Shown here: one piece after another, positions 18,349-28,044 of the stretch | Layout: the number at the start of each line of letters is the position of its first letter | Numbering within the stretch: the first letter of the stretch is position 1 | Translations under genes and position numbers: made by a program | From: Vibrio sp. NTOU-M3 | GTDB lineage: Bacteria > Pseudomonadota > Gammaproteobacteria > Enterobacterales > Vibrionaceae | Reading direction: 5' to 3' | Assembly: GCF_040869035.1 (NCBI RefSeq) | Contig: NZ_CP162100.1 | Location: 682,001 to 746,000, forward strand | Length of the DNA stretch: 64,000 bases | Notes under the pieces: generated by a model | Database searches by the model: none | What the model saw: the letters and a program-made list of their open reading frames with translations, nothing else | Told to the model about the DNA's origin: nothing

Positions 18349-19104
18349 ATGCAAAACTCACAACTCTCTCCTGATTCTTTACCTCAACATATTGCAATTA
18401 TCATGGACGGAAATGGCCGTTGGGCGAAAGCTCAGGGTAAACCTCGTGTGTTTGGTCATAAAAATGGAGTTGCGGCGGTTCGAAAAACGATTTCTACGGC
18501 AGCAAAGCTAGGGATCAAAGCGGTGACGTTATTCGCTTTTAGTAGTGAAAACTGGCGTCGACCTGAAGACGAAGTGGGAGTTCTGATGGAGTTGTTCATC
18601 AGTGTACTTTCTACCGAAGTAAAAAAACTGCATAAGAATAACCTACGCCTTCGAGTCATAGGTGACACTAATCGGTTCAATGAACGTTTGCGTAGCAAAA
18701 TTGCTCAAGCAGAAGCATTAACAGAAAACAACACAGGTATGGTGATCAACATCGCCGCAAACTATGGCGGTAAGTGGGATATCACTCAAGCAACACAAAA
18801 AATTGCGGCTAAGGTCAAGCTAGGTGAAATTCGAGTTGATGAAATTTCTGAAGAGTTGATTACGCAACAACTAACGATGTCTGATTTACCTGAAGTTGAT
18901 TTGATGATTCGAACCAGTGGTGAATGTCGAATCAGTAACTTCATGCTTTGGCAAATGGCTTATGCCGAAATGTACTTTACGCCTATCTATTGGCCAGAGT
19001 TTGATGAAGATAGCTTAATTGAAGCAGTGACTTGGTTTGTTAATCGTGAAAGACGATTTGGTTGTACCGGTGAACAAATCAAGGCATTGATAGAAAATCA
19101 ATAA
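18349..19104 (+). CDS. uppS: Undecaprenyl diphosphate synthase
   Basis: cis-prenyltransferase that extends farnesyl diphosphate with eight isopentenyl units to the C55 carrier used for peptidoglycan and O-antigen. 251 aa. The Asp-containing P-loop [11 protein letters not shown] (about 17-27), FSSENWRRP and [15 protein letters not shown] are all present; the residue after RTSGE is Cys, a position that varies in the family. No clear ribosome site precedes the ATG, so the start rests on family length. cdsA follows 12 bases later. Confidence 0.96.
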   Translation: MQNSQLSPDSLPQHIAIIMDGNGRWAKAQGKPRVFGHKNGVAAVRKTISTAAKLGIKAVTLFAFSSENWRRPEDEVGVLMELFISVLSTEVKKLHKNNLRLRVIGDTNRFNERLRSKIAQAEALTENNTGMVINIAANYGGKWDITQATQKIAAKVKLGEIRVDEISEELITQQLTMSDLPEVDLMIRTSGECRISNFMLWQMAYAEMYFTPIYWPEFDEDSLIEAVTWFVNRERRFGCTGEQIKALIENQ

Positions 19105-19116
19105 AGGACTAATTGC

Positions 19117-19959
19117 TTGAAACAAAGAATAATAACAGCACTAATTCTTGCGCCAATCGTTATCTTTGGGATTTTTGAGTTGCCACTCTATTGGTTTATG
19201 TTTGCTGTCGCAGGCATAACCTTATTGGGTTTTTGGGAGTGGACTCAATTTGTTGAACACAAATCTCGTATTGCTGCACTCGTGCCCGCCGTTTTGATCA
19301 GTGTGGGGAGCCTTTTTGTTATCCCTTTTGACAGTGCAAGCTTACATAATCCGTCTCATCTACATTTAAGTATGTTAGCGATCGGTTTTGTTTGGTGGTT
19401 AGCCGCCAGTACGTTAGCCGTCACTTACCCAAGATCCAGTGCCATGTGGCAGGATTCTAATTTATTGCGTCACTTGTTTGGTATTCTTACTCTTTTACCT
19501 TTCTTTTGGAGCGTTGTGCTACTAAGAGCAGAGCCAGCAAACGCAGATCCATATCATGGCGCCAAACTTGTTCTCTTTGTGTGCTTTATAGTGTGGGCTG
19601 CTGATAGTGGGGCTTATTTCGCAGGGAAGACATTAGGTAAACGAAAAATGGCTCCTCATGTTAGTCCAAATAAAACTATCGAAGGGTTAATTGGGGGAAT
19701 CATTACCGCCATTATCGTGGCTTGGTTTTCCGCAAAATGGTTTGGTATCGAGTTTAGTAGCCCTGCGGTTATGATCATGATTACCTTGGTGACGGTTGTT
19801 ATTTCGGTATTAGGTGATTTAGTCGAAAGCATGTTTAAACGTGTGGCTGGTATCAAAGACAGCAGCAATATCATACCGGGCCATGGTGGTGTTCTTGATC
19901 GTATCGATAGTTTGACTGCGGCTTTCCCTGTATTTGCTCTTCTTTATTTCTTCTTCTAA
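19117..19959 (+). CDS. cdsA: Phosphatidate cytidylyltransferase (CDP-diacylglycerol synthase)
   Basis: Makes CDP-diacylglycerol from CTP and phosphatidate, the branch point of all membrane phospholipids. 280 aa, polytopic inner-membrane protein with about eight hydrophobic segments. The C-terminal signature runs from GDLVESMFKRVAGIKDSS to PGHGGVLDRIDS (about 236-268). Start is TTG at 19117 with AAAGGA upstream, immediately after uppS. A hairpin separates it from dxr. Confidence 0.96.
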   Translation: MKQRIITALILAPIVIFGIFELPLYWFMFAVAGITLLGFWEWTQFVEHKSRIAALVPAVLISVGSLFVIPFDSASLHNPSHLHLSMLAIGFVWWLAASTLAVTYPRSSAMWQDSNLLRHLFGILTLLPFFWSVVLLRAEPANADPYHGAKLVLFVCFIVWAADSGAYFAGKTLGKRKMAPHVSPNKTIEGLIGGIITAIIVAWFSAKWFGIEFSSPAVMIMITLVTVVISVLGDLVESMFKRVAGIKDSSNIIPGHGGVLDRIDSLTAAFPVFALLYFFF

Positions 19960-19964
19960 TACAT

Positions 19965-19993
19965 AAGAAGGCAAGCATTAGGCTTGCCTTCTT
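19965..19993 (+). terminator. Hairpin between cdsA and dxr
   Basis: 12-bp perfect stem AAGAAGGCAAGC / GCTTGCCTTCTT with a 5-base loop. The T tract after it is broken (TTCTTAATTACT), so read-through into dxr is likely. Confidence 0.7.
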
Positions 19994-20014
19994 AATTACT
20001 ATTGGTTTCGTGTT

Positions 20015-21223
20015 ATGCGTAAGTTAACAATTCTAGGTGCAACTGGCTCAATTGGTGCGAGCACGTTAAAAGTCGTAGCGCAGAATCCGGAGCAGTTCTC
20101 TGTCGTTGCATTAGTGGCAGGGAAGAACGTTGAAAAAATGCGTCAGCTTTGTGAGCAATGGAAACCAAAATATGCCGTCATGGCGGATGAAGATGCTGCA
20201 AAAGCACTGAAGCAACAACTCGTTCAACTTAACCTATCCACACAGGTAATGTCTGGTGTTGAGGCAATGTGTGATGTTGCCTCGATGGATGATGTTGATA
20301 CTGTAATGGCTGCCATTGTTGGAGCAGCTGGTTTGTTACCAACGATGGCAGCAGTCAAAGCTGGTAAGCGAGTGTTATTGGCAAATAAAGAAGCTCTTGT
20401 CATGACTGGGCAGCTCTTTATTGATGCTGTTGCCCAATATGGTGCTGAACTATTACCTGTTGACAGTGAGCACAATGCAATTTTCCAATGTTTGCCAAAT
20501 TCGATCCAAACAAATTTAGGTCGTTGTGACTTAGCCAAGCAAGGTCTTTCCCATATTCTGTTAACAGGTTCTGGCGGCCCTTTCCGTTATAGCGATATTC
20601 ATTCTTTAAGCAGTGTTACACCTGAGCAAGCTATCGCTCACCCTAACTGGTCTATGGGCCCTAAGATCTCTGTCGATTCCGCTACCATGATGAATAAAGG
20701 TTTGGAGTATATTGAAGCCAAGTGGTTATTCAATACGTCACGAGATCAGCTGAAGGTATTGATTCATCCTCAATCTGTTATTCACTCTATGGTGCAATAC
20801 AAAGATGGCTCAGTACTCGCACAGATGGGGGAGCCTGATATGGCGACGCCTATTGCACTGACCCTTTCCTATCCAGAACGAGTTTCCGCTGGAGTTGCTC
20901 CGCTAGATTTTACTAAAGTTGGTGAACTGACTTTTCTTGAGCCGGATTACAATCGTTATCCGTGCCTTAAGTTAGCCATAGATGCTTGTTACGAAGGCCA
21001 GCATGCAACTACGGCATTAAATGCGGCGAATGAAGTGGCAGTAGCGGCATTTTTAGAGCGAAGACTACGTTTTACTGACATTGCGAGAGTGAATGATGTG
21101 GTAACGTCCCGACTTTGTGGATTAAATACATCATTGCAATGTGATGACTTGGAAAGCATATTGGAGCTCGATAGAATAGCTCGCAAGCTAGCAACTGAAA
21201 CTGTGAATGAGTGTTCGTTATGA
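20015..21223 (+). CDS. dxr: 1-deoxy-D-xylulose 5-phosphate reductoisomerase
   Basis: NADPH-dependent second step of the methylerythritol phosphate isoprenoid pathway, feeding UppS; the target of fosmidomycin. 402 aa. N-terminal NADPH site [12 protein letters not shown] (about 6-17), then ANKEALV (about 125-131), metal and substrate residues in [13 protein letters not shown] and the flexible loop [20 protein letters not shown]. Its stop overlaps the rseP start (ATGA). Confidence 0.97.
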   Translation: MRKLTILGATGSIGASTLKVVAQNPEQFSVVALVAGKNVEKMRQLCEQWKPKYAVMADEDAAKALKQQLVQLNLSTQVMSGVEAMCDVASMDDVDTVMAAIVGAAGLLPTMAAVKAGKRVLLANKEALVMTGQLFIDAVAQYGAELLPVDSEHNAIFQCLPNSIQTNLGRCDLAKQGLSHILLTGSGGPFRYSDIHSLSSVTPEQAIAHPNWSMGPKISVDSATMMNKGLEYIEAKWLFNTSRDQLKVLIHPQSVIHSMVQYKDGSVLAQMGEPDMATPIALTLSYPERVSAGVAPLDFTKVGELTFLEPDYNRYPCLKLAIDACYEGQHATTALNAANEVAVAAFLERRLRFTDIARVNDVVTSRLCGLNTSLQCDDLESILELDRIARKLATETVNECSL

Positions 21224-22578
21224 GTGGAGTATTGTGGAACTTCGTCGCGTTTATTATCGCACTAGGTATATTGGTTGCGGTGCACGAGTTCGGTCATTTC
21301 TGGGTTGCACGCCGTTGTGGCGTTAAAGTAGAAAAATTCTCTATTGGTTTTGGTAAATCGATCTGGAGCAAAGTTGGGAAAGATGGCACGGAATATAGCG
21401 TGTCCATTATTCCGCTAGGTGGCTATGTCAAGATGCTGGATGGGCGTGTTGATGATGTGCCAGACGACATGCGTCGTTTCGCATTTGATACCAAACCATT
21501 ATGGAAACGAGCTTCTATTGTTGCTGCTGGGCCTGCTTTTAACTTCCTATTTGCGATTTTTGCTTATTGGTTAGTCTTTCTTATTGGTGTTCCTGCCATT
21601 AAACCTGTCGTTGGTCAGGTGACTCCGCACTCCATTGCAGCGCAAGCTGGTCTAGAGCAGGGGATGGAACTAACCGCTGTTTCTGGCGTCAAAACCGCAG
21701 ATTGGGAATCTGTCAATATGGGGCTGATTTCTCATATCGGTGACCCAGAGCTTACTTTGACGGTTAAGCCTGAAGAAGGTATCGGTGTTGAGCAAACCCT
21801 CGCATTAAATCTGACAACATGGAACTTTGACCCAGAAAAAGAGTCTGCTATGGGAGCGTTGGGCTTTAGGCCTTATACTCCGGAAATTAAAACGACACTT
21901 GCGAATATTTCAGCCGGTGGCGCAGGTGAAAAAGCTGGGCTGTTGGCCGGCGATAAGATTATTGAGGTTAATGGCGAATCAATCAGTCATTGGCAACAAG
22001 TTGTTGATGTCATTCAACAGAACCCAGACACTCAAGTCTCGATAATGGTAGAGCGTAACGCTCAGACTCTGGAAATATCCATGACGCCGGCAAGTCGAGA
22101 GGTCGCGCAAGGGAAAGTGATCGGTTTTGCTGGTATCGCTCCTGAAGTCGCAGAATGGCCGGAAAATTATCGATTTGAGCTGCAATTTGGTGTATTTGAA
22201 TCTATCGGTAAGGCAGTAGATAAAACTGGTCAAATTATCGATTTAACCGTCAGCATGCTTAAGAAGCTGATTGTTGGTGATGTTGGGTTAAATAATTTAA
22301 GTGGTCCCATTTCCATTGCGAAAGGCGCTGGTACGACAGCTGAATATGGCCTCGTTTACTTTTTAGGCTTTTTAGCATTAATTAGTGTCAATTTAGGCAT
22401 TATTAACCTCGTACCTTTGCCAATGCTTGATGGTGGCCATTTACTGTTTTTTGCTATTGAGGCAGTGATCAGACGCCCTGTTCCTGAAAAAATTCAGGAA
22501 ATGGGGTATCGCGTTGGTGGTGCGATCATTTTCTCATTGATGGCTGTGGCAATATTTAATGATTTTGCTCGTTTGTAA
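21220..22578 (+). CDS. rseP: RseP, site-2 intramembrane zinc metalloprotease
   Basis: Cleaves the anti-sigma factor RseA inside the inner membrane after DegS cut, releasing sigma-E during envelope stress. 452 aa. Zinc motif HEFGH near residue 22 in the first membrane segment, NPDG-type partner motif PLPMLDGGH near the C-terminus (about 400), and two tandem periplasmic PDZ domains between (about 115-310). The ATG at 21220 overlaps the dxr stop; an upstream in-frame start at 21211 is inside dxr and less likely. It directly precedes bamA, a major sigma-E target. Confidence 0.97.
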   Translation: MSGVLWNFVAFIIALGILVAVHEFGHFWVARRCGVKVEKFSIGFGKSIWSKVGKDGTEYSVSIIPLGGYVKMLDGRVDDVPDDMRRFAFDTKPLWKRASIVAAGPAFNFLFAIFAYWLVFLIGVPAIKPVVGQVTPHSIAAQAGLEQGMELTAVSGVKTADWESVNMGLISHIGDPELTLTVKPEEGIGVEQTLALNLTTWNFDPEKESAMGALGFRPYTPEIKTTLANISAGGAGEKAGLLAGDKIIEVNGESISHWQQVVDVIQQNPDTQVSIMVERNAQTLEISMTPASREVAQGKVIGFAGIAPEVAEWPENYRFELQFGVFESIGKAVDKTGQIIDLTVSMLKKLIVGDVGLNNLSGPISIAKGAGTTAEYGLVYFLGFLALISVNLGIINLVPLPMLDGGHLLFFAIEAVIRRPVPEKIQEMGYRVGGAIIFSLMAVAIFNDFARL

Positions 22579-22616
22579 CAGAGCAAAGGTTGTAGTAAGG
22601 AATAACTAAAACAAAT

Positions 22617-25022
22617 ATGGCGATGAAAAAAATTCTGTTTGCGACATTGCTAGCGACGAGTGTCTCAGCGAACGGTGCCGAGAACTTTGTTGTTCAGGAT
22701 ATTAAAATCGATGGATTACAACGTGTCGCACTTGGTGCGGCGTTGCTAAAAATGCCTGTGCGTATTGGCGATACAGTCGATGGTCAAGACGTTGCGGACA
22801 TCATTAAAGCGCTTTACGCCTCAGGAAACTTTGAGGACGTTAAGGTTCTACGTGATGGCAATGCATTATTAGTGCAGGTTAAAGAACGTCCTACCATCGC
22901 TAGTATTTCTTTCTCTGGCAATAAAGCGATTAAAGAAGAGCAGCTACAGCAAAACCTTGATGCATCAGGTATTCGAGTTGGTGAAGCCCTTGACCGTACA
23001 ACGTTATCCAATATTGAGAAAGGATTGGAAGACTTTTACTATAGCGTTGGTAAATACAATGCTTCGGTAAAAGCTGTTATCACACCTCTTCCTCGAAATC
23101 GCTCTGACCTTAAGTTTGTTTTTACTGAAGGTGTCTCTGCGAAAATCCAACAAATTAACTTTATCGGTAATGAAATATTTACGGATGAAGAGCTATTAAG
23201 CCGCTTCAACTTAAATGTTGATATCGCTTGGTGGAATTTCCTTGCTGATGATAAATACCAAAAGCAAGTACTCGCTGCCGATATCGAAGCATTAAAATCC
23301 TACTACCAAGATCGTGGCTATCTTAAATTCAAAGTCGAATCGACCCAAGTTGCGATTTCCCCAGACAAGAAAGGGGTCTATATCACGCTTGGTTTGAATG
23401 AAGGTAACCCTTATACCGTGAAGAACGTTAAGTTCCGTGGTGATATGATCGGTAAGCGCAAAGAGTTTGAGAATTTAGTACCGTTTCTTCCTGGTGATAC
23501 CTACAATGGCTCTGCGGTGACATCATTGGAAGAGAGTGCGAAACGCTTACTAGGTGAAGCGGGTTATGCGTACCCTCAAGTCAACACCATTCCAGAATTT
23601 AATGAAGAAACTCAAGAGGTCTCTTTAGTGGTGAATATCGACGCGGGTAAACGAATGTATGTACGCGATATTCGTTTCGTTGGTAATAATTCAACTAAAG
23701 ATGAAGTACTGCGCCGCGAAATGCGCCAAATGGAAGGCAGTTGGTTGAACTCTAAAGCGATAGATACGGGTAAAACTCGATTAAATCGCTTAGGCTTCTT
23801 TGAAACGGTTGATGTTCAAACGGTTCGAGTTCCAGGCAGTGAAGATCAGGTCGACTTGGTTTATAGCGTTAAAGAAGCAAACTCAGGCAGTATTAACTTC
23901 GGTGTCGGTTATGGTACTGAATCAGGTGTGAGTTTCCAGGTCGGTTTACAGCAAGATAACTTTATGGGCTCAGGTAATCGCGTTGGTATCAATGCGATGA
24001 TGAATGATTATCAGAAAAACGTCAGTTTGGATTATCGTGACCCGTATTGGAACCTTGATGGTGTCAGTTTAGGCGGGAAAGTTTTCTATAACGAATTTGA
24101 AGCCTCTGAAGCCGGTATCATCGACTATACCAACGAAAGTTACGGCGGTAGTTTAACGTGGGGCTTCCCATTCGATGAATTAAACCGTTTTGAATTTGGT
24201 GTGGGATACACACACAACAAGATCGGTAATGTACCGACTTACGATCAAGCGCAACAGTTTGCCCAAAGTATTGGTCAAGGCGATCAAAACGAAATTGTGA
24301 CCAGTGACTTTGATGTTAACGTCTCTTGGACGCGTAGCAACCTGAACCGAGGTTACTTCCCTACCGACGGTAACTATCAGCGTGCTTTTGCGAAAATGAC
24401 AGTACCAAGCTCTGATGCCCAGTATTTTAAAGTGCAATACGACGTGCGTCAGTATGTCCCATTAACACGCAAACATGAGTTTACGGTATTGATGCGTGGC
24501 CGTTTAGGTTATGGTAATGGTTACGGTCAGACAGACGGTAGCGACAACTTATTCCCATTCTATGAAAACTACTACGCAGGTGGCTTTACTACGCTTCGTG
24601 GTTTTGGATCAAACAGTGCGGGTCCACGTGCCGTTTACACTGACAACAGTGGCTCATGTGGTAACAATGGCTGTGTGTCTGCGACAGATGACTCTGTGGG
24701 TGGTAACGCGATCGCTTTGGCAAGTTTGGAGCTGATTGTACCTACGCCATTTGCTTCGGATGAAGTACGTAACCAGATTCGTACCAGTCTCTTTGTTGAC
24801 GCAGCAAGTGTTTGGGATACCGAGTTTGTTTATCGTGATGGTGTGGATGATAAGTACTATTACGATTACTCAGATCCAACGAATTACCGTGCTTCTTATG
24901 GTGCGGCTCTGCAATGGATGTCACCAATGGGGCCATTGGTCTTCTCAATTGCTAAACCTATTAAAATGTATGAAGGTGATGATGAGGAGTTCTTCACGTT
25001 CACCATCGGCAGAACCTTCTAA
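22617..25022 (+). CDS. bamA: BamA, outer-membrane protein assembly factor
   Basis: Core of the BAM complex, which folds and inserts beta-barrel proteins. 801 aa: signal peptide (about 1-20, MKKILFATLLATSVSANG), five POTRA domains (about 22-420) and a 16-strand barrel (about 420-801) with the L6 motif LRGF (usually VRGF) and a C-terminal aromatic residue (GRTF). Ribosome site AAGG is a little far from the ATG at 22617; the ATG at 22623 is an alternative. Its chaperone Skp is encoded next. Confidence 0.97.
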   Translation: MAMKKILFATLLATSVSANGAENFVVQDIKIDGLQRVALGAALLKMPVRIGDTVDGQDVADIIKALYASGNFEDVKVLRDGNALLVQVKERPTIASISFSGNKAIKEEQLQQNLDASGIRVGEALDRTTLSNIEKGLEDFYYSVGKYNASVKAVITPLPRNRSDLKFVFTEGVSAKIQQINFIGNEIFTDEELLSRFNLNVDIAWWNFLADDKYQKQVLAADIEALKSYYQDRGYLKFKVESTQVAISPDKKGVYITLGLNEGNPYTVKNVKFRGDMIGKRKEFENLVPFLPGDTYNGSAVTSLEESAKRLLGEAGYAYPQVNTIPEFNEETQEVSLVVNIDAGKRMYVRDIRFVGNNSTKDEVLRREMRQMEGSWLNSKAIDTGKTRLNRLGFFETVDVQTVRVPGSEDQVDLVYSVKEANSGSINFGVGYGTESGVSFQVGLQQDNFMGSGNRVGINAMMNDYQKNVSLDYRDPYWNLDGVSLGGKVFYNEFEASEAGIIDYTNESYGGSLTWGFPFDELNRFEFGVGYTHNKIGNVPTYDQAQQFAQSIGQGDQNEIVTSDFDVNVSWTRSNLNRGYFPTDGNYQRAFAKMTVPSSDAQYFKVQYDVRQYVPLTRKHEFTVLMRGRLGYGNGYGQTDGSDNLFPFYENYYAGGFTTLRGFGSNSAGPRAVYTDNSGSCGNNGCVSATDDSVGGNAIALASLELIVPTPFASDEVRNQIRTSLFVDAASVWDTEFVYRDGVDDKYYYDYSDPTNYRASYGAALQWMSPMGPLVFSIAKPIKMYEGDDEEFFTFTIGRTF

Positions 25023-25038
25023 AACTGAGGAAAATATT

Positions 25039-25548
25039 TTGAATAAAATGATCAAAGCGGCTGGTGTAAGCCTTGCAGTTCTAACGTCTTCTTTCTTCGC
25101 CAATGCTGCTGAAGCTGCTCAAAAAATCGGTTATGTGAATACAGCTCAGGTTTTTCAGGCGCTTCCTCAACGTGAAGTTGTTCTTCAAAAAATGCGAAAT
25201 GAGTTTAAAGACAAAGAAGCTGAGTTGAAGTCAATTCAAGCGCAAGCAAAAACTAAGCTTGAGAAACTAAAACGTGATGGTGAGCTACTATCTTCAGATC
25301 AGGTTGAAAAGCTGCGTATTGAAATTGCCTCTTTAGACAGCAAATACAAAGTAAAAGCTCAAGCTTTCCAACAAGCTTCTGCGCGTCGTGAAGCGGAAGA
25401 GAAACAAAAGTTATTTAAAGTGATTCAAGACGCAGTTTCTAAAGTCGCGAAAAAAGAAGGTTATGATGTTGTTGTTGATATTCAGGCTGTAGCGTTTGCG
25501 AAACCAGAATACAACATCTCAGAGAAAGTAATTAAACAAGTAAAATAA
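25039..25548 (+). CDS. skp: Periplasmic chaperone Skp (OmpH)
   Basis: Trimeric jellyfish-like chaperone that carries unfolded outer-membrane proteins through the periplasm to BamA. 169 aa with a signal peptide (about 1-24, cleaved after NAAEA), then [15 protein letters not shown] and long charged coiled-coil arms (about 50-130). I place the start at TTG 25039, 7 bases after the GAGGA site; ATG 25048 is an alternative. The much longer open frame upstream (from 24736) runs through bamA in another frame and is not real. Confidence 0.94.
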   Translation: MNKMIKAAGVSLAVLTSSFFANAAEAAQKIGYVNTAQVFQALPQREVVLQKMRNEFKDKEAELKSIQAQAKTKLEKLKRDGELLSSDQVEKLRIEIASLDSKYKVKAQAFQQASARREAEEKQKLFKVIQDAVSKVAKKEGYDVVVDIQAVAFAKPEYNISEKVIKQVK

Positions 25549-25555
25549 TTCGTTT

Positions 25556-26587
25556 ATGGCAGTACTGACTTTAGCCGAATTGGCACAAATTACTGGGGGA
25601 GCATTACATGGTGACGAGAACGCTAGCGTCACCATGGTTGCACCGATGGATAAAGCTCAAGAAGGTCACGTAACCTTCTTGTCTAACCCGAAATACGCTA
25701 AACACCTTGCTGATTGCCAGGCAACGGTTGTCATGGTGAAAGATGCACACAAAGCGTTATGTGCAGGTAATGTATTAGTTGTTGATGATCCATACGTTGC
25801 TTTTGCTAAAGTAACTCAAGCGTTAGATTCGACGCCGGCACCTGCATCTGGTATCGCACCTTCTGCTGTGATAGCAGAGGATGTGAATATCGGGGAACGT
25901 GTATCAATCGGTGCAAATGCGGTGATTGAATCGGGTGCCACACTAGATGATGATGCAGTGATCGGTGCTGGGTGTTTTGTTGGCAAAAACGCAAAGATTG
26001 GTCGCAATAGTAAGTTGTGGTCTAACGTTAGTGTTTATCATAATGTTGAAATCGGCACTGACTGTCTGGTTCAGGCAAATACGGTGATTGGTGCTGATGG
26101 TTTTGGTTATGCGAATGAGAAGGGCGAATGGATTAAAATTCCTCAGCTTGGCTCGGTGAAAATTGGCAATCGAGTTGAGATTGGCTCTAGCACAACCATT
26201 GACCGTGGCGCGTTAGATGACACGGTGATTGAAGATAATGTTATCCTCGATAACCAATTGCAGATAGCCCACAATGTGCACATCGGATATGGTACAGCGA
26301 TAGCTGGTGGTACAGTAATCGCTGGCAGTACTACGATTGGTAAGTATTGCATTATTGGTGGTGCTACTGTAATTAACGGCCATATTGAAATTGCAGATGG
26401 AGTAACCATTACCGGAATGGGAATGGTGATGCGTAGCATTTCAGAAAAAGGAATGTACTCTTCAGGTATACCTTTGCAGCCCAATAAAGAGTGGCGTAAA
26501 ACAGCTGCTCGTGTTCATCGTATTGATGAGATGAACAAACGCCTGAAAGCTGTTGAGAAGCAGTTAGAGCAGAAAGGTGAATCTTGA
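25556..26587 (+). CDS. lpxD: UDP-3-O-acyl-glucosamine N-acyltransferase
   Basis: Adds the second hydroxy fatty acid (from acyl-ACP) to UDP-3-O-acylglucosamine, third step of lipid A synthesis. 343 aa: small N-terminal uridine-binding domain, a left-handed beta-helix built of hexapeptide repeats (about 100-295) and a helical C-terminus. The catalytic His is in [13 protein letters not shown] (about residue 240). Seven bases after skp. A hairpin then a possible promoter (TATAAT at 26635-26640) separate it from fabZ. Confidence 0.97.
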   Translation: MAVLTLAELAQITGGALHGDENASVTMVAPMDKAQEGHVTFLSNPKYAKHLADCQATVVMVKDAHKALCAGNVLVVDDPYVAFAKVTQALDSTPAPASGIAPSAVIAEDVNIGERVSIGANAVIESGATLDDDAVIGAGCFVGKNAKIGRNSKLWSNVSVYHNVEIGTDCLVQANTVIGADGFGYANEKGEWIKIPQLGSVKIGNRVEIGSSTTIDRGALDDTVIEDNVILDNQLQIAHNVHIGYGTAIAGGTVIAGSTTIGKYCIIGGATVINGHIEIADGVTITGMGMVMRSISEKGMYSSGIPLQPNKEWRKTAARVHRIDEMNKRLKAVEKQLEQKGES

Positions 26588-26601
26588 TTCCGTTTCTGTT
26601 G

Positions 26602-26630
26602 AAAAAGGCTCGCGAAAGGCGAGTCTTTTT
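26602..26630 (+). terminator. Hairpin/terminator after lpxD
   Basis: 7-bp stem GGCTCGC / GCGAGTC (26607-26613 with 26619-26625, one G-U pair) followed by TTTTT. A perfect TATAAT lies just after it at 26635-26640 and may serve a promoter for fabZ, though no -35 is well placed. Confidence 0.7.
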
Positions 26631-26681
26631 CGTCTATAATGCCTGCCAACTAGTAAAGAATATTAAGTATTAAATAGGAAT

Positions 26682-27140
26682 ATGACTTTGACTACTGAAA
26701 AGAAAACGATGAATATCACTGAAATTCAGGAACTTCTTCCTCATCGCTACCCTTTTTTGCTAATTGATCGCGTTACCGATTTTCAAGAAGAGAAATACCT
26801 AACTGCGATTAAAAACGTCTCTGTAAATGAGCCTCAGTTCACAGGTCATTTCCCTCAGCTTCCGGTATTTCCTGGCGTACTTATTCTTGAAGCCATGGCT
26901 CAAGCGACAGGCCTACTGGCGTTTAAATCTTTTGGTGCTCCTCAAGGTAATGAGCTTTACTACTTTGCAAGTGTTGATAATGCGAAGTTTCGTAAGCCAG
27001 TAACTCCAGGTGACCAATTGGTCATTGAAGTTGAGTTTCTAAAAGAGCGCCGTGGTATTGCTGCATTCAATGGCGTGGCGAAAGTAGATGGTGAAGTAGT
27101 TTGTTCTGCTGAACTAAAATGTGCTCGTCGAGAGTTTTAA
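26682..27140 (+). CDS. fabZ: 3-hydroxyacyl-ACP dehydratase FabZ
   Basis: Dehydrates 3-hydroxyacyl-ACP in fatty acid elongation and so competes with LpxA/LpxD for the same substrate; clustering them lets the cell balance phospholipid and lipid A. 152 aa hotdog fold. The [12 protein letters not shown] segment and the active-site helix [20 protein letters not shown] (His and Glu) are present. ATG 26682 follows a TAGGAA site; a TTG two codons on is possible. One base separates its stop from lpxA. Confidence 0.97.
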   Translation: MTLTTEKKTMNITEIQELLPHRYPFLLIDRVTDFQEEKYLTAIKNVSVNEPQFTGHFPQLPVFPGVLILEAMAQATGLLAFKSFGAPQGNELYYFASVDNAKFRKPVTPGDQLVIEVEFLKERRGIAAFNGVAKVDGEVVCSAELKCARREF

Positions 27141-27141
27141 T

Positions 27142-27930
27142 ATGATTCATGAAACAGCTCAAATTCACCCAGCAGCGGTCGTTGAAGAAGGTGCAAAAAT
27201 TGGTGCTAACGTGACCGTTGGACCATTTACTTACATCACTTCTAACGTTGAAATTGGTGAAGGTACTGAAGTGATGTCACATGTGGTGATTAAAGGCCAC
27301 ACCAAAATAGGCAAAGACAACCGAATTTTCCCACATGCAGTGATTGGTGAAGAGAACCAAGACAAAAAGTATGGTGGTGAGGATACGACCGTGGTGATAG
27401 GTGATCGCAATGTGATCCGTGAAGCTGTTCAAATTCACCGTGGTACGGTGCAAGACAAAGCATCGACGGTGATTGGTAATGACAACCTATTGTGTGTGAA
27501 TGCTCATATTGCCCATGACGTTGTAGTTGGTAACCATACTCACATTGGTAACAACTCAATATTGGGTGGTCATGTAACCGTGGATGATCATGCGGGTGTT
27601 ATGGCATTGTCTGCAATTCATCCTTTCTGTACAGTTGGTGCGTACGCTTACATCGGGGGCTGCTCTGCGGTGGTACAAGATGTTCCCGCTTACGTATTAG
27701 CTCAAGGAAATCATGCATCTCCGTTTGGCTTAAACTTGGTAGGGCTAAAGCGTAATGGTTTTGAAAAACCAGAATTGCGTGCTCTGCAAAAAGCATACAA
27801 AGAACTTTATCGCTCTGGTAAAACGTTAGAAGAAGTGATGCCGACTCTGAAAGAAATGGCCCAAGAGTGGTCGTCAGTGCAACGCATTATTGATATCGTT
27901 GAAAACAGTGAGCGTGGCATTATTCGTTAA
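27142..27930 (+). CDS. lpxA: UDP-N-acetylglucosamine O-acyltransferase
   Basis: First step of lipid A synthesis, transferring a 3-hydroxyacyl chain from ACP to UDP-GlcNAc. 262 aa trimeric left-handed beta-helix of hexapeptide repeats (about 1-190) with a helical C-terminus. The catalytic His lies in VNAHIAHDVVVG (about residue 122-125). The ATG at 27142 follows the fabZ stop by one base; the frame is open further upstream within fabZ but MIHETAQIHP is the family start. Confidence 0.97.
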   Translation: MIHETAQIHPAAVVEEGAKIGANVTVGPFTYITSNVEIGEGTEVMSHVVIKGHTKIGKDNRIFPHAVIGEENQDKKYGGEDTTVVIGDRNVIREAVQIHRGTVQDKASTVIGNDNLLCVNAHIAHDVVVGNHTHIGNNSILGGHVTVDDHAGVMALSAIHPFCTVGAYAYIGGCSAVVQDVPAYVLAQGNHASPFGLNLVGLKRNGFEKPELRALQKAYKELYRSGKTLEEVMPTLKEMAQEWSSVQRIIDIVENSERGIIR

Positions 27931-27952
27931 GGCGAAAATGCATGGAATAGAT

Positions 27953-27985
27953 AAAGATCGCCATTTTATCAGTGGCGATCTTTTT
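27953..27985 (+). terminator. Terminator between lpxA and lpxB
   Basis: 11-bp stem AAAGATCGCCA / TGGCGATCTTT (27953-27963 with 27973-27983), 9-base loop, followed by TT GTG. Unusual because lpxA and lpxB are generally tightly cotranscribed. Confidence 0.8.
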
Positions 27986-28044
27986 GTGTTTTATGGATAG
28001 AGAGAACCTTTATCCATAAAACATAGGACAGAAGTGAACCTCTT

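Noticed and set aside
24736..25038. 100-residue N-terminal extension of Skp
   Set aside because: It overlaps bamA in another frame, and a signal peptide starts only at 25039.
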